Shown here: positions 25,734 through 40,100 of the stretch, piece after piece
How the letters are laid out: each line of letters begins with the position of its first letter
Numbering within the stretch: the stretch's first letter is position 1
Assembly: GCA_019095985.1 (NCBI GenBank)
Contig: CM032666.1
Span: forward strand, 57,529,887 to 57,593,886
DNA length: 64,000 nt
Origin: Streblospio benedicti
Taxonomy: Eukaryota > Annelida > Polychaeta > Spionida > Spionidae
Reading direction: 5' to 3'
Notes under the pieces: generated by a model
Told to the model about the DNA's origin: nothing
What the model saw: the letters and a program-made list of their open reading frames with translations, nothing else
Database searches by the model: none
Position numbers and translations under genes: made by a program

Positions 25734-25890
25734 CACGCTGGTGATGTTTTTGGGAGACCCTGTACCAAGGTGTTACCATGGGGATGATGTGACAATCACT
25801 TGTCAGCTTTGAACCTTAATTGCTAATATTATTATGCACAATTGTTGATTTCAAGGGCTCTTATATATCGCAGCATAATTATCAGACCTT

Positions 25891-25950
25891 TCTGATGGTA
25901 TCATTCTGGTCTCACAACCTTGGGGTCGTGAATTCGAGTCCCGTCAGAGC
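25891..25950 (+). mobile_element. tRNA-like SINE head (family 2)
   Basis: Contains 'atggtatcattctggtctc' followed by a B-box-like 'gaattcgagtccc', matching the minus-strand stretch at 20461-20530. It lacks a full cloverleaf, so it is read as a SINE head rather than a tRNA gene. Confidence 0.5.
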
Positions 25951-26616
25951 CACTTGATGTAGTGAAATTGAAGATTAGGGTTGTAAAACCTGTTTTCAGC
26001 TATCGTGGCAGAACTATGCTTGCTAAAAAGATGTGAGAGAGAAGATAAACTCTGTGGATCATATGGACATTATTTTAAGTCAAGGATTTATTGGAAATAA
26101 TCCTTGTGTCATGTACACATCCTCAGCATAAATGAAACATTAATACAAGCAATAAGTCCAACCATGGTAGTGCTACAGTGTACAACTCCATTTATATTTA
26201 TAGTACAATCAAAATTGCTTTTATAGTCAGCATAAAATAATGCAAAAACAAAGCTTGCTTTATAGTTTCTAAGATTCAGCATTACATCAGTAGAGGCCTG
26301 CATGCTGTAACAATATTCACGGACATAGATCACTGTGACCGTCACATTACACCCTCGCGAACATGGCCACTTGGCTGCTTAAGGCCCATACACATTCATA
26401 GCTGTTTATTGCCGCTGTAACGCTAACCACTTGCCCACGGGCGCCGCGTATTAAAACGTGATTGATAATAACGACATAACGCCGACATGGCGTGTTTGGC
26501 AGCCTTGGTCACCGGCCCCGGGCGTATCGGCGTGTGGAGGCAAGGTTTAGACGTCCAATGTCCACTCTATGTTGTGCAGATCAAATGTGGGTTTTTGATA
26601 TGCTCAGATCAAGTGT

Positions 26617-26846
26617 GGGTTTATGATATGCAGATGTATTTAATTTTACCGCTAGCGCAGTTGTGATTTTATATTCTGTGTCGTTACCTTTTTGACACAA
26701 GAAAGGAAATATCAATGGTAGATCCAAGTTTTTAGAAAGGGGATGGGGGCGCACTTAAGGAAAAGGGTTTATGATATGCAGATGTATTTAATTTTAACCC
26801 TAGCGCAGTTGTGATTTTATATTCTGTGTTGTTAATGCTTTGACAC
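26617..26846 (+). repeat. Local direct duplication, ~83 bp units
   Basis: 26617-26699 and 26765-26846 share 'gggtttatgatatgcag', 'atgtatttaatttta' and 'ctagcgcagttgtg' through to 'gacac', with few mismatches. A short G-rich stretch separates them. It is a recent local duplication of non-coding sequence. Confidence 0.8.
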
Positions 26847-28431
26847 GCGACACACATGTAGAGAAGAACACACATATTCTGTACGATAAGTCCATTTCCT
26901 GTTGTCGAAAAACCTTCATAAAGAGATACATCTTTTCACTGTGGCTACATGAGAGCGCTAGAGGGTTCTTCCGTGTGTATTTATAGTCTGAAGACTGCAT
27001 ACATGTATAGTTTACCATGAAATATTTGTTCTTGTCCTTTTTCCTGACCTGCTTCTAAAATGTATTTACAAAACGATAACAATTTGGAATTGTTCAACTT
27101 GCAATGTCACTAGATTAATTTCCAGTGACATGTATGAACTATATAGAAAAATGCAAGTGGAAATACTGAGCGTGACATATGACCAGGTGTCCATCTAGTT
27201 GTGCTGGAGTACACGCTGTTGGCAGCCAGACCATACACCAGCAGAGGCGATCAACAATTAGGGTGCTTGCCACTCTGCTAATGAACGCCAACATGGCAAC
27301 ATGGCTTCCAACATATTCACTGCGGTCACAGGGAATCTTAATGATGATGCAACATACAGATAATCTGCTATAAAATATCTTAGGGTTTTAGAGTTGGACC
27401 AAAGGGTTACCATGGTGTTAACATTATCTTTTTGAACTAGGACAAGCAAACCCAACAACATTAGTGTACTTATGACAGTAGATGTACATCGTTTGAGGAT
27501 TTTACAGTTACATGAGTAAATCAAACATCTTCAAAACTGATACATGATCAAAAGAACTGCATAAAAACACAATATACAAGCGACAATCTGAATAAAAACT
27601 GTGGATTAAAGGTACACAAAGTTCGTTTGTGTGACAATCAAGCCAATCACAAACACGTTCTCAGCCTAATTGCGGTGTTCTAAACACTGTGATTCCCTCT
27701 AATTGGCGTGTTTGCTGAACAGACCGGCCTTGGTGGACGGAGACGTGGAGGCCACGACACTTGACGGCAGCAAGTGTGGTAAGCTTGGATCAAACAGTCA
27801 CGAACACTGAATCCGAAACAGCCGTGATATTAGAGCCATTGTCAAATATATCATTTTCTCACCACAGACAAATGTAAGTGTGCTTATTTACAGTCGCAAT
27901 GAATTAACCGGCATCGTGCTCAACAGACTTTACATTGACACCAGGTAATTGGCAGCATCCTTTACATTAACGTTTTAAGAAGGTAGACGTTTGTTTCATG
28001 TCATATTTTCTCATGTTCACATGCACAATAGATGTTTCAGTAAGGTAACCATTCGTGACTGTCGGACAGACTGATCATTTAGCAACAATAGATGGGAGTA
28101 CAATAGAATCGATCAATTAGAAGTACCTATTATCAATATGCACAGAATCCTGGGTTTATTTCACGCCGCCTGTACAGAGTGTTAAAAAACAAGGCATGCC
28201 GATGTTATGGTGACCTCATATAAACACAATGTTGCCACTTGGTTCGCCTGACCGAAAGATACACACTCGGGGGTTCAGTCGAGCAACTGGGAAGATCACT
28301 GTGTAAGCTTACGCCGAGAAAAAGTTCTTTTAGTCGAGCTCGCAACCTGTAAAATCACGTAACGCTTAATTAATTGGATTCATTCTCGTTCGTGATAGAC
28401 GAAATGTACGTCCTATTGAATTTGATGAAGT
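26847..28431. other. Intergenic; candidate regulatory island near 27630-27790
   Basis: No exon was supported. About 27630-27790 is compact, non-repetitive and moderately GC-rich ('ccctctaattggcgtgtttg', 'gaacagaccggccttgg'); 'gaacagaccggcctt' also occurs at about 6973-6988. It might be a conserved non-coding element, but this is speculation. Confidence 0.35.
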
Positions 28432-28605
28432 ACAGTAGAACCTGTCTATTAGGACCATTTTTTGGCCAGTGGCCTCAATAGAGAGATGGTCTCTATATAG
28501 AGGTCCCTTTTGGTAGCTTTATCGAGGTTTGGAACTTTGAAAAGTGGTCGTATTATAGAAGCGGTCTCAATAGAGATGTGGTCTTAATTGGAGGTTCTGC
28601 TGTAC
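28432..28605 (+). mobile_element. Short TIR element, 'gaggttctactgt' family
   Basis: A well-preserved copy from 'acagtagaacctgtctatt' to 'ttggaggttctgctgta', 174 bp, with the internal 'ttttggtagctttatcgagg' and 'gaaaagtggtcgtattatag' blocks. Confidence 0.85.
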
Positions 28606-30196
28606 ACATGAATTTGAACCCTGACTGCCGTTGGTTGCTGACACCAGACTATGTGAAGCATCCTTATACCTGGCCTGGTATAGCACATGGCAGCTGAAGA
28701 TGACACCAAGAGCTATAGATTCCCAATAAATAATAGTTTCATGATCTAATATACCTTAGAGAAGCAGCATATAATCAAGCTGTGTTTATTCATATTATAT
28801 AGAAGTTATCATGGGTAGAATGAGAAGTGTAAATATCTCCATCTGAAATATTCCAACTATTCCTATGTATGTTTATTATCATATTTTCCACAAATTTGCA
28901 AATTTGCTTCATTTGTAATTACTATATATGGGCTTTAATCACATAATTACATCTCATAATTTGCTTCAGTTTTATCAGTTTATTCTACTTATAAATCTTC
29001 CTTTCACAATGAAAATCCCCTTTGTTCATTTGGTTTTGAATAAACTTCACAATCTAATATTCCCGAAAATAAACTTCATATTCCACACAACTGCACAATT
29101 CTTACTTTATCTCCACAATCTGCCATTTCTTTCACAGACAGTAATCGCTGACTAAAATTGACTAATTACTGCAATAAATTGACGAAGACATCAAATGACA
29201 TATATTTACAGTTTACTGATATCATCAAAATCCGTCATTAAAGCATCACCGAGAGGACATCATTACCAGTGCGAGCATTGAAATCACCTGCTATAACGAC
29301 ATGACCCCGACCTATCTCTGCCATCAGGTAATGATAGTGCTGATTGTCGGCTGTTTATTGATGGACACAGATTTGCTTTCACGTCATTACAATCCGCTCT
29401 CAAACATTCCTCGTGCTACAGCAGTATTTGATTTGGTGCCACACAGTTTATCATACACATTTGGTCACTGAATGGCACTTTAAGGGGACGAGAAAAGTTA
29501 TTTGGGATAAATAATCCATTTGCAGCTTTTAAATGTTTATCAACTATGCATGGTCGACATTTTTTCATCAATAGTTTTCCTGTTATGACATCGCATTACT
29601 GAATCTCCTTGGGTTTCCTAGATCTTTCTCGACAAGGTTTGAAAAGCTCTGCAATTTTCAAACTGCCTTTTCCAATATAAAAGCTCAGATTCATGTTTTA
29701 AAGTATAATATTCAAATTGTTCACATATTATTAAGTAGTGTTTAGAGACTGCAGTACTTTATGTATTCATATTTTTCTAAATATCTCAAGGGGCACGTTG
29801 TCATATACACTGTATTTCATCCATACAGTGTACTAGTTCACATGTTCTTGAAAACTGTTATTTTTATGGCGTAAATAATAAAGAGGCAGACTATAGTCTC
29901 TAACCTATATCGCCTCTGATCGCTCCATTTAACTCGACCCATGCATTTTCTAATGTTTGCTAACAAGTTCTATTTCCTTAACTCTTTCTAAAGCTTATTC
30001 AAAAGTGACCATTGAACACATATGAACAGAAAATAAGCCTTGAAGCAATCGTAAACAGCGTCATTCATTTCTCTGACCAAACTACACATTTTCAAGTGTT
30101 CACCTTTTATTTGTATTTTCCACAGACGAATTGCAAAGGAAACTTTCTCTAGAGGGGGTTTGAGTGTATATTGTTGCAACCCTTTCAATAACGTTA
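28606..30196. other. Intergenic, nothing recognised
   Basis: AT-rich sequence; no exon or repeat that I can support. Confidence 0.45.
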
Positions 30197-30470
30197 ACAG
30201 TAAAACCTCTCTATTAGGACCATCATTGGGACCTAGTGTTACCTGGACTCTATGAAGAGGTGGTCAGCAAATGAAAGGTTTATTTTGGTAATTGTATGAC
30301 GGTTTTGGGATCGCAAAAAGTTGTGTTGCGATTGAAGTGGTCTAAATATAGAGGTGGTCTCTATACAGAGGGTAGTTTTGGTAGCTTCATAAAGGATTGG
30401 AACTGTGAAAAGTGGTCTTATTATAGAGGTAGTCGCAATAGAGATGTGTCAATTGGACGTTCTCCAGTAA
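30197..30470 (+). mobile_element. Short TIR element, 'gaggttctactgt' family, internally duplicated
   Basis: Runs from 'acagtaaaacctctctatta' to 'ttggacgttctccagt'. Like the 7214 copy it has a second 'ggtagctt...gaaaagtggtcttatt' block, making it longer than the basic unit. Confidence 0.75.
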
Positions 30471-33108
30471 TCATTAAAGTCACAACTTTCCTGTGTTAAT
30501 TACACCTGTCTTTGGTCCGATGTAAAGATACGCAGACTTAACACCCTGGTAAAAACCTGTCATCTATCTTTGGTGACACACACTTAGTCACATCTACAGT
30601 TAGCAACGAAACTTTATTCATGGCCAATTATCTGTGGTCTTTTCTTTCTTGTGATTTACCTCATTTTAAAGCTTTTTGTACCTGATTACTTGCAGCGAAA
30701 TAATTGTTCTTCTAATGTAATTGCGGGAATCTACGAGAGATTTTAATGAGCTCGGGCGATATTAAAGTAGTTAATTTGAATGTCGTTTTGGTTTCTAATT
30801 TGGAAACGTCCAATTTATGTTATTGCGCACTGTGAATTGTGCTCTTTTACTGGTCTTTAATCGTGGGAAATGGAGGTTTAAGTTTGGAGGACGAGGATGT
30901 TTTGATAATATAGGCTCTTCATGAACAACGTTTTTTTTCTCATCTGATTAGTTGTTGTATAACTGCTCTTTAGAAAAAAATGATTTAAATTAATTTAGAT
31001 CTAATTGACATCTGTATGGTGTAGGTTCAGATTTGAGAAAGTACATGTGGCAAATAATGCAAAATACATACATAAAAACAACAACAAAAACAAACAAAAA
31101 ACAAAACAACAACACCTACTTTAAACATACAATTCAAGCCATGTTGATTTATTACTTTAGGTTCTTTTTGTAATTATCATTCTAGTATTTATTTATTGAC
31201 ATCTGGTATTAAACAACAGTAAACAGTAAAACAACAAGCAGAAACTAACAAGATAAAACATGGAAATAAAAAGATGTGTCTTTGATATGTCCTTCATGAC
31301 ACAGCACCATATCTAACAATTTACCAAAGAAAATTGGGTGTATCCGCATATACAGTTGCCCAAATAACTGAAAAAAACATACTAGTCTGCAGGACTAGTT
31401 TTAGTCTGCAGGACTAGTAAGGCAATACAATACCATAACAATAACAAGTTTCATGTATAATGATTAATAAAGTACTTACTTACTTACATGCAAAACTAAA
31501 ACAAAATAGCATCAACGTTATACAAACAAAATCTTCCATATTTGTCAATGTCTGTGTTGATCAAAATATGAACTCCCAATCAAGACCTAATACAATCATG
31601 AAAAAACCTTGAATATGGTTTCTCTTTGACACTCCCACAAAACCAGGGGGCAACAAACGCATATATCATAGTAATTTTTCAATATCGCGTTAGCTACGTC
31701 TAAATAAAGTTTGATATCATTTTACGGCCGTATTCAGCGTAATTTCCATACTGAAAGGCTGATTCATTATTTGTTTGTATAGCTCGGGGTGAGAATGTTC
31801 AGCGTGTCAAAAGCTTTGTTATTTTCCATGAACATGTTGCGCATGTAAAGACTGAATTGTATCTAATATCTGACCTTCAGCAGCAGATAAAATCAGACCC
31901 GAACAAATCGTTTGGCTTTATAAAGAGCATGCTGGGTAATAACTGTGACCGCCATTAACCTCTGACCTCTCTGTGACCTCTATTTGGCAGCAGCATCACT
32001 CTCTTCCAAAGTGATTTCTGAACTTTCAGTGTTAGCACAGATTGTACATGTACATTTAGGGTTGGTCTGTGCTGTCTGCATTTGTAACTTACTGTGATAT
32101 TGTCAATCATATTTTCATGTCCTTTCAAAATACTGCAAATACATTTGGGCGTGAAATTGTATACTGTTATCAACGACTGTTTTCATTCAGGCATTAAGGC
32201 CGCAAACAAAAATATCCATCAAATAATTAATTATGGATTCATTGAATTCGTGCGACACTCACAAGTGCATCAAGCATCTCTACATTCAAATGTGCAGAAC
32301 TCATTACCATAACATAGTCATATCGTACATACAAAACGGACACAAATTATTTTTCTATTGATCTCAGAAACATTTACTCGGCCACGGAAACAATTTTTTT
32401 CTCTCAATCATATTTCCTTACAATCCGCCCCTCTCATCTATTTCATAAATGGCATAAAGGCTCAAAAAAATGATATTAGATGTCAGCTTAACTGTTGCCA
32501 CTTTATTTGTTCAGCGTATAACAAAAAACATATTTTGTCTGAAAATAAAGTGTTTATGCATGAAGTTTGTATCATAGGCGCTCACATCAATAAATTTTTT
32601 TTTTTACTATACAAAACTTCAGGGACTTTGAAATTAATTTTTTTAAAATTTTTCAAATTTATTTTTTCTCTATTCAATATAATAATAACAATCTAACTGT
32701 ACTGATGCAAATGCGCCTATGGTTTAAACAGATTTTTGTATATGAATCTATGCGTTTGTATTATGCCTTGAATCAGCTGCTGTTGTAAAAATGTCTAAGC
32801 ACCTTTAATCATTTTAATCATTTTAGGCTGTACGACAAATGGACAATAATCAATTCATTTCTATACCTAGGTTACCTAAATAAATACATGCTTCTATCAT
32901 GTCAATTATACATCTGGTATTTACTCGTTTAGTCATGTCTGTAGTCTTTTTTTAAGTGTTGCATTGACTCTGACTATAGACAAATAAAAAACGCGCACAT
33001 TAAAAATTCATTGAATGAGTTAACTATTTTGCGCATGACATCGTCATTATGGTAAACATAATATTTGTTATCCAATTCACATCTTTACATTAAACTACAT
33101 TAGCAGTG

Positions 33109-33112
<4 letters not shown>
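30471..33112. other. Intergenic; candidate regulatory island near 30700-30900
   Basis: No gene is supported. About 30700-30900 contains dense TAAT/ATTA and unique sequence ('ttttaatgagctcgggcg', 'tagttaatttgaatgtcg') unlike the surrounding simple AT tracts. A near-palindromic 21-bp motif around 'ctagtctgcaggactag' is tandemly doubled at 31382-31420. Confidence 0.35.
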
Positions 33113-33140
<28 letters not shown>

Positions 33141-33400
33141 CTAAGTTTATTTGAGCAGGCCTTAATTTATCCTCAATCAGATGGTGTGGCTGCCCAACAT
33201 CTCAACCATCCTGTCCAAGTCTGTCGGTCACCAGGATCTATCAGAACCATAACCAAACAAGCACACTCTTTCTGCATGACCGCAACACAAGTCTGTTTTG
33301 GTTTTCCCTTTCCTTTCTTTCCATCTGTTCCAAGTTTAACAAACATATTTTTCGATTTCATCAGGGGAAGGGTAGACTTCATACATTCCAGTATTCATTT
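33113..33400 (-). mobile_element. LINE 3' end with (TTGA)n tail
   Basis: On the minus strand the translation includes 'GKGKPKQTCVAVMQKECA' and then 'DPGDRQTWTGWLRCWAA'. This corresponds to the basic 'GRPKQTW...DRxxWR' C-terminus typical of LINE ORF2 endings. The element then ends in (TTGA)n, seen on the plus strand as (TCAA)n at 33113-33138. It is 5'-truncated. Shorter relatives lie at 1455-1575, 12850-12940 and about 38795-38870. Confidence 0.75.
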
Positions 33401-34125
33401 AAAAAATAATCCATCAATTAATTTCAGACCAAATACAAAGATGCAGTGGAAGCCCTAATTGACATGCAAGTATGGATTCCCCGGCATGGGTTCTTAATTG
33501 ACGTCATAGGCGTAGACTCATGCATAGACCGATGTGTTAATGACGTAAACTTTGCGTAATCATAAACTGCCATAATTAATGAAAAGATAAAACATCTATA
33601 GAAAAAAAGAGGTTTGTTTGTCCCTATGTTACAGTCATAACTACAAGGGTTTGCTTTAGAACAAACAAGATGCATGCAAACCAGACGTTTCTTTATCAAA
33701 AGTCTAAACCGGAGCCTCCTCTAAGGTTTGAACCCACAACCAAGTCTGTTTCCTACATGAGAGACACACGGAGCAGATCAGCATTAAAGATCAGACAAAT
33801 CAATAATCCGCGTCTTCAATTGAGACTTAGAAACAATCAACAATCCAAATCTTATGTCGAGACTTTAGCAAATAAAATATCTTCAAGCTACATGTATATT
33901 TGTCACTACCTTGGCCTTGTAAAACCAGCGAATGGAACCATCAATCAAAGTACTTAGTCAAACATGATTCATTGTCGGAATGTCGTGCTAAATTTATAAA
34001 TTGTCTGCAAAACATAGCTTGTTTATATGTGTAATACTGTTTCATGTCCTGTTTGGATCATTCTGTGACAGGATGCAAAGTTGGCAGTACTGACATTGAC
34101 TGTATACAGTGAGTTTAGCGGTGTT

Positions 34126-37100
34126 ATGGATTTAGTGATTATCTGTTTGCTCCTGGTCGTCAGGAAGTGTTTGGTGGCTGGAGACGTGTCGGTCACGGTT
34201 TACGGTGAGTCACAAACACAGCAGAAATAAATCAAATGCCGTTAGGGGCTCGCGGGGGGGGGGGTAGTGTGAATACGTCGTACTTGAATACGTCAAACGC
34301 ATTTCTTATCTGACAAGTCCGACTGGTCAGATACGATATTATTTATCATGCATTATGTTTAAACAACAAATACATTAATATTAGCATGGTATTTAATTCA
34401 TAAATGCACAAAACTTTATTGTTTACACGAAGAATCTAATGATCTTAGTTCAGACATATGTTGTTGCCAATTCCTGGAAATCAATGACAAAATGGCGGAC
34501 ATAACCTGAGTGTTACGTCAGTTCGAACAGGGGTGATAACTATGTCTGGGTTATATGGCAGTTATAGAGCATGATAACCCAAAACATTAAACGTCAATAT
34601 ACGATAAAGTGGTGACTACAGTAGGAAAAATCCTTATCTCGAATCTGGAGGGAAGCTTGAGGTGTCCAATATTACAGTAGAACCTCTCTAATAGGACCAC
34701 CTTTGGGATCAGTGTTAAGTGGTCTCAATAAAGAGGTGGTCTCTATACAGAGGTTCATTTTGGTAGCTTTATGAAGGGATGGCTCCATGAAAAGTGGTCT
34801 TATTAAAGAGGTCGTATCAATAGAGGTGGGCTTATTTGGAGGTTTTACTGTACATAATAATTGTTCACAATGTGGTTAACTGACAATTCCAGCTAAACAA
34901 CAGCGTGATACGGAGCTTCTACTCGTAGTCTAATGGAAAATATATACTACAAAAACTTCATTATTGCATTTATCTGTAATTTGTGCAACCAGCTAGGATA
35001 AAAAACAATACGTGTTTAGGCACAATATGATTAAAAGCTATGTTAATCATATAGTTTCTCTTTTCACGTACATTATTTCTACTTTATGCATTAAACAATC
35101 ACAAAATGCATAAGACTTTAGACAAGAATAAATGAGGACTCNNNNNNNNNNNNNNNNNNNNNNNNNNNNNNNNNNNNNNNNNNNNNNNNNNNNNNNNNNN
35201 NNNNNNNNNNNNNNNNNNNNNNNNNNNNNNNNNNNNNNNNNACATTTTGTAAAGACCAAGCTGGAGTGAAAAACAATGACTCATTCTTTGCAGGCTTATA
35301 AGGTTATATGGGCTAAAAATTAAATTATTACATTTTCAATGTTTTGTATGCTATAAATGATAAAGAACAACATCTTTTTAAAATGAACCTTTTATCATCA
35401 ATAGTTTTTCTTATATGATACATTTTATAGACAGCAACTACTATCGATATATATTGATAGGCCATGTTTAAAGCCGATTTTCTCAAAACTAAGTTTGCAT
35501 AGTGGATGAATTTTTCTTTTTATATTTCACCTTAACCATGAAATCAAATTTTCACAAACGTGTATATATTTGAAGATATATGCATTCTGAAGAAAACCTT
35601 ACAAGGGATTTTGATTTTTTTATTTCGTTGATGAATTATGAACGTTTTTGTATTGATTTGCAAGAAAATTCGGGAAATTGGTGGTTTTAAAACTTAAAAT
35701 GCATGTAAAATGATAAATAGGAAAAATATAAAAAATTTGAGGCAAGGTTTTCTAGATAAATATACAAATTTTGTAACTGAATAGTGATTTTGGTCATTTC
35801 GAAGTTTTACTATCAGTTATATGCTTCGCAGGCAAAGTTGTTATTTTTTCATTAATTGCTTTATAAATTTTTTTTCATCAGTCTATACAATTCAAAACAT
35901 GTTGTGTCATTAGATTAGATAATTATCTATAAAATAAGGTGTAATTGTAATTTGTAAGAATTGAAGCAATAATGAGTGAGAAATTTAATAAAATCCCAAG
36001 AAAAGAGTTCACAGTCCCCTTAAATGTATTTTTAAGTGACACAAAGGTTTAAATTCGCAAAAATGTGATGTTTTTGGCTTACACAAAAAGCTATTTGGTC
36101 TAGTTGATTGAGCAGGGATTTCCAACAGGAATTACAAACAAATTAAGTGCACAAAGTTTATGAAAACCTATTGACTATTGGACTCTTTTAATGCCTGTCC
36201 CCCAGAATTTAACCGTCTGGTCGGCAGAATTATTATTTTATTGTATTTGCTGGCTGTCAAATTGCTTCTGGCAATGATTTATGATATCAATACTTACTAA
36301 AACATTTTTGTTCATATCAGTAAACATATTCAAATGAAATACAAGTGATTAATTGAAAACAACCTAAAACACACACAGTCTTCTTTTCCAGATATGAGAA
36401 AATGAGAAAAATCTAGAAAAGAAAATTGCATCAGAAATAAAAACTATTGTCTGTTTCAGATGCTAATGGCGAAAAGCACACCGCAGTCTGTCCGTCTACA
36501 GTACAGAACGGGCAGCAGTTTGACCTCACCTCAGAGGACCACGGGTCATCTGACTATGCCGGCTGCAAGTGTCAGATGACCACAACCAGCCCCAGCAACA
36601 GTCCCCAACACTGCCCCAACGTGTACATAGGAGACGATCCGAATCTGGATATTGTCTGGAAAACGTTTACGGTCGATTCAAATAGTAAAATTTGCCGGGT
36701 AAGCACATTACTCTAGTATAGATAGATCACTTCTAAATTGAAGTTTTAGTAGAGAAAGCGAACGGACTATTATTGCTAGCAAACGGCATACGAAAGTAAC
36801 ATGTTTACCTTAATGAATGCCTTTAAATTGTAGAAAAAAATAAAGATTTCATTTTTTTTTATTAAGGATGCTTATTTGTAGGTGTATTCGTGCCAACGCC
36901 AGCACTTGCCAGAGAGATGCCAGCCATCTACAGAACAAATCACGACTTTCGATATCTCCATCTACAAAACGAGCCACAGAATCCAGGGCGTCGCACTTCC
37001 TCAGCGTACAACAGGGTCTGAGCTGTACTTCAGGTCATCCACCACATGGACAATCACATGCAGGTACTCGCAGGCTTATGATGTATTGTTCACGCGGCGT

Positions 37101-40100
37101 TCAACATTGATAATGATTAAAAGGACAATTGGCAAAAATGATAAAAGTTGGATTAATGGAGAACTGCTGTATAAAAGCCTAAGATGTAGAAAAAAAAGTC
37201 ACTGACAAATGAATATTTTATTTGAGGACCATATTCAATACCCTAATGTGACACCAATGAGATTGACAATGACGACAACAAAGACAATGGTGGGAGTCCC
37301 ATGCAATCTTCACATTCAGTATATTCATTAGTTCTTCCATTTACGCAGATCTCTCCTAGTTTCAAGAACAAAGATGGGGAAAAAAGAAAATTATGATTCG
37401 GTAAAATCTCTGGATTCTTCATGTAAATTCGTCCTTTGTCAATTTTCGCAGGCCTCTTTGAATCCCCAGAGGGCAAAGACAAAAATGATGATGGGTGATT
37501 CGGTAAGTTCGATGCTGATGACGACAACCAAAGACGAATACGACAATGATGATGGCAATGATGACGATGACGACGATGACGACAACGGGAGCCCGCTGGC
37601 GATGATCCTGGGCGTGCTGCTCGGCCTGATGACCGTCGTGCTCATCGTCCTCCTCGTCGTCTTCTTCTTACGTAGGAGGTAACCGTCAGCTGAACACACT
37701 GAATGAATGTTTTCAAACATACAGTCAAACCTTAAATAAAGTCCACCTTTCTATTGAGACCACCTCTATAATAAACCAACTTTTCAGGGTCCCAAACCTT
37801 CATAAAGCTACCAGAATGAACCTCTGTATAGAGGTCACACATCTTCTTGAGTTCACTCAACACTGGTGCCAGAAGTGGTCCTAATATAGAGGTTCTACTG
37901 TATTACTTACCCAACCTATCACCTCAGTCCGCAGGTATTTCTCGCTCAGTTTTCCCGCTGCTTACCAAGAAGATCAGAAGAAATTAGCTGAAGTCACGGC
38001 TCATAGCCTTTGTGTTAGTAACTCATTAATTCCCAGTCAAAAAACTGATGTTCAATATCTTTAAAAACAACATACGTGAATGCATACTTCGGTTTAGGTC
38101 AATGACGTTTTAAGTATTTGACCTTCAATCTTCAATCTTTAATCATGAAAGGGCCGATGGCCGTACAGGAAATTTTGTGTTAATACCATGTACATGAATT
38201 GATAATGACCTTGATCCTTTGTTGACCAACAATGATAACTGTGCTCAAAACCTGCTCCCACGTTTACCAGGAAGTACAAGCGGGAGGACGCCGCATCATC
38301 GTCGAGGCGGAGTGACCCCGAGGGGCCGGCCGACCAGGACCGTGACCTCACGGTGACCCGCACGGACTCAGTGATGTCGGGATTGTACAACCGGATCCGG
38401 GAGAGCAGGATGATACGGTCGGTGCATTGTCATGCTGGTAGAAAAATGAAGTTTAAAGGACATGTTGAAAATAACTATTTTCAAATAGGTTGCATATTAA
38501 ATTCCCTTGTTATCAATGGACCCTTTTTGTGACATGGATTCTTTATGAATTATGTACTGTAACCAATAAAAATCTATTTGGATTTCTACAAGGATGCATA
38601 TTTTTCTATGGGCCTAATGCCCTCATCGTCGGTTTTCACGGCTTGATCACTCACACTGCCAACTGCGTATATAGTCGTGAGATATGACGATGAATGCCCT
38701 ACGTGAAGGTGCTTTTTTATCTTTATATGAAAGGAATTTAAAAGTCAATAATAACTTGATGTGGCCTCAAGATTCTCGATAGTGGCCTGGCTTCCCAAGT
38801 CTACAACTCAACCGTCCCTTCAACGCCCTTCAGTCACCAGGATCTATCGGACACTTGGATAAAATTTGAAGTATCCACTGGATACAACTGTGCTGACAAA
38901 ACCGTTGCTTCATTGTAATAGACGACATCTAAAATTACCTCGACATTTTCAATATAAAACTTTAAACAAATCTAAATTATTAGCAGCTTAAAAATAAGAC
39001 ATACCGTCACATATTTTTATTTGAAAAACATACTTCTAGCAATATCATTGCGTAATGTAACGTAACAAGAACAAATCTTTATTTAAAATCCTGTAGACTT
39101 GGTTCACAGCACTTGGTCTCTGACAGGTCTCAAATTGATATTGATAAGGAGCCTTGTAGAGCTTGAAAACGTTTAAAATAATATTAATTTCAAAATTCTT
39201 TTTCTTGCCTAAAAGAACATACAACAAAACTATCATGAGACTAAATCTACAAAGTGAAATCATCAGAGTGTGAGACAAACGGGTCCGACTGTAACTGACC
39301 CCAGATGATTGGTCCGTGTGTTGTAGATCGCTCAGTCAGGCGGGCCGCAGACCACGGGCAGAGAACCACGCGCAGAACCAAGGGGGTGAGCAGATTTACT
39401 CAACTCATCCATTATCCATTGTCTATTGTAAATGTTGTTCATTTTTTGATTGTTTTTTTTTTAAAAAAAAGCTTCGATTGGATTTTAGCCGTTGCCTAAT
39501 CGTACATGTATATGTAGATGAAATATTCTTTAACCAATTGTGGGGATTTGTAGATTTTTTAGCAGGCCCAACAACTTATATTGTATATCAGATTGTTGTA
39601 CGTGAAATCATCATGCATACATGATCATCAGTCCAAATGATTATACACTTGTCAAATGGAATAATTGTACAATTTCCATAATGATAACACTGCAGCATAG
39701 AAACTACCCGACAAACTCATGGTGCACTTAGAAACAGATCAAATAGATGTCGTTCTAAAGTGATTGTCACTTCTCAAGCTATTGGCACTACCCAAAACAC
39801 TTTAACAGTCACTATACAAACACGTATTGATTTACAACGGCGTCTACTAAAACACGGGACGCCACGGGACGTTATGTACGATATGTACAGTCCCGTGGTC
39901 CGTTCCGTCCCGTGTTTTAGTTTTAGGCATTTACAAGCTGAGATATTTTTTATCAACTGTGTCCAATTAGAACATATTCATAACATGCATGTTATCTTGG
40001 CAATAGACAGTTGTATGGTGTCAGTAATGTTATCAGGTTTGTGTTCTGACATGTCTTCCCGTGTATACGTCCGTGTCTGGTTTCAGCCACGGGTGACGTT

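Noticed and set aside
33113-33138. (TCAA)n as an independent microsatellite
   Set aside because: It is the 3' tail of the minus-strand LINE fragment that follows.
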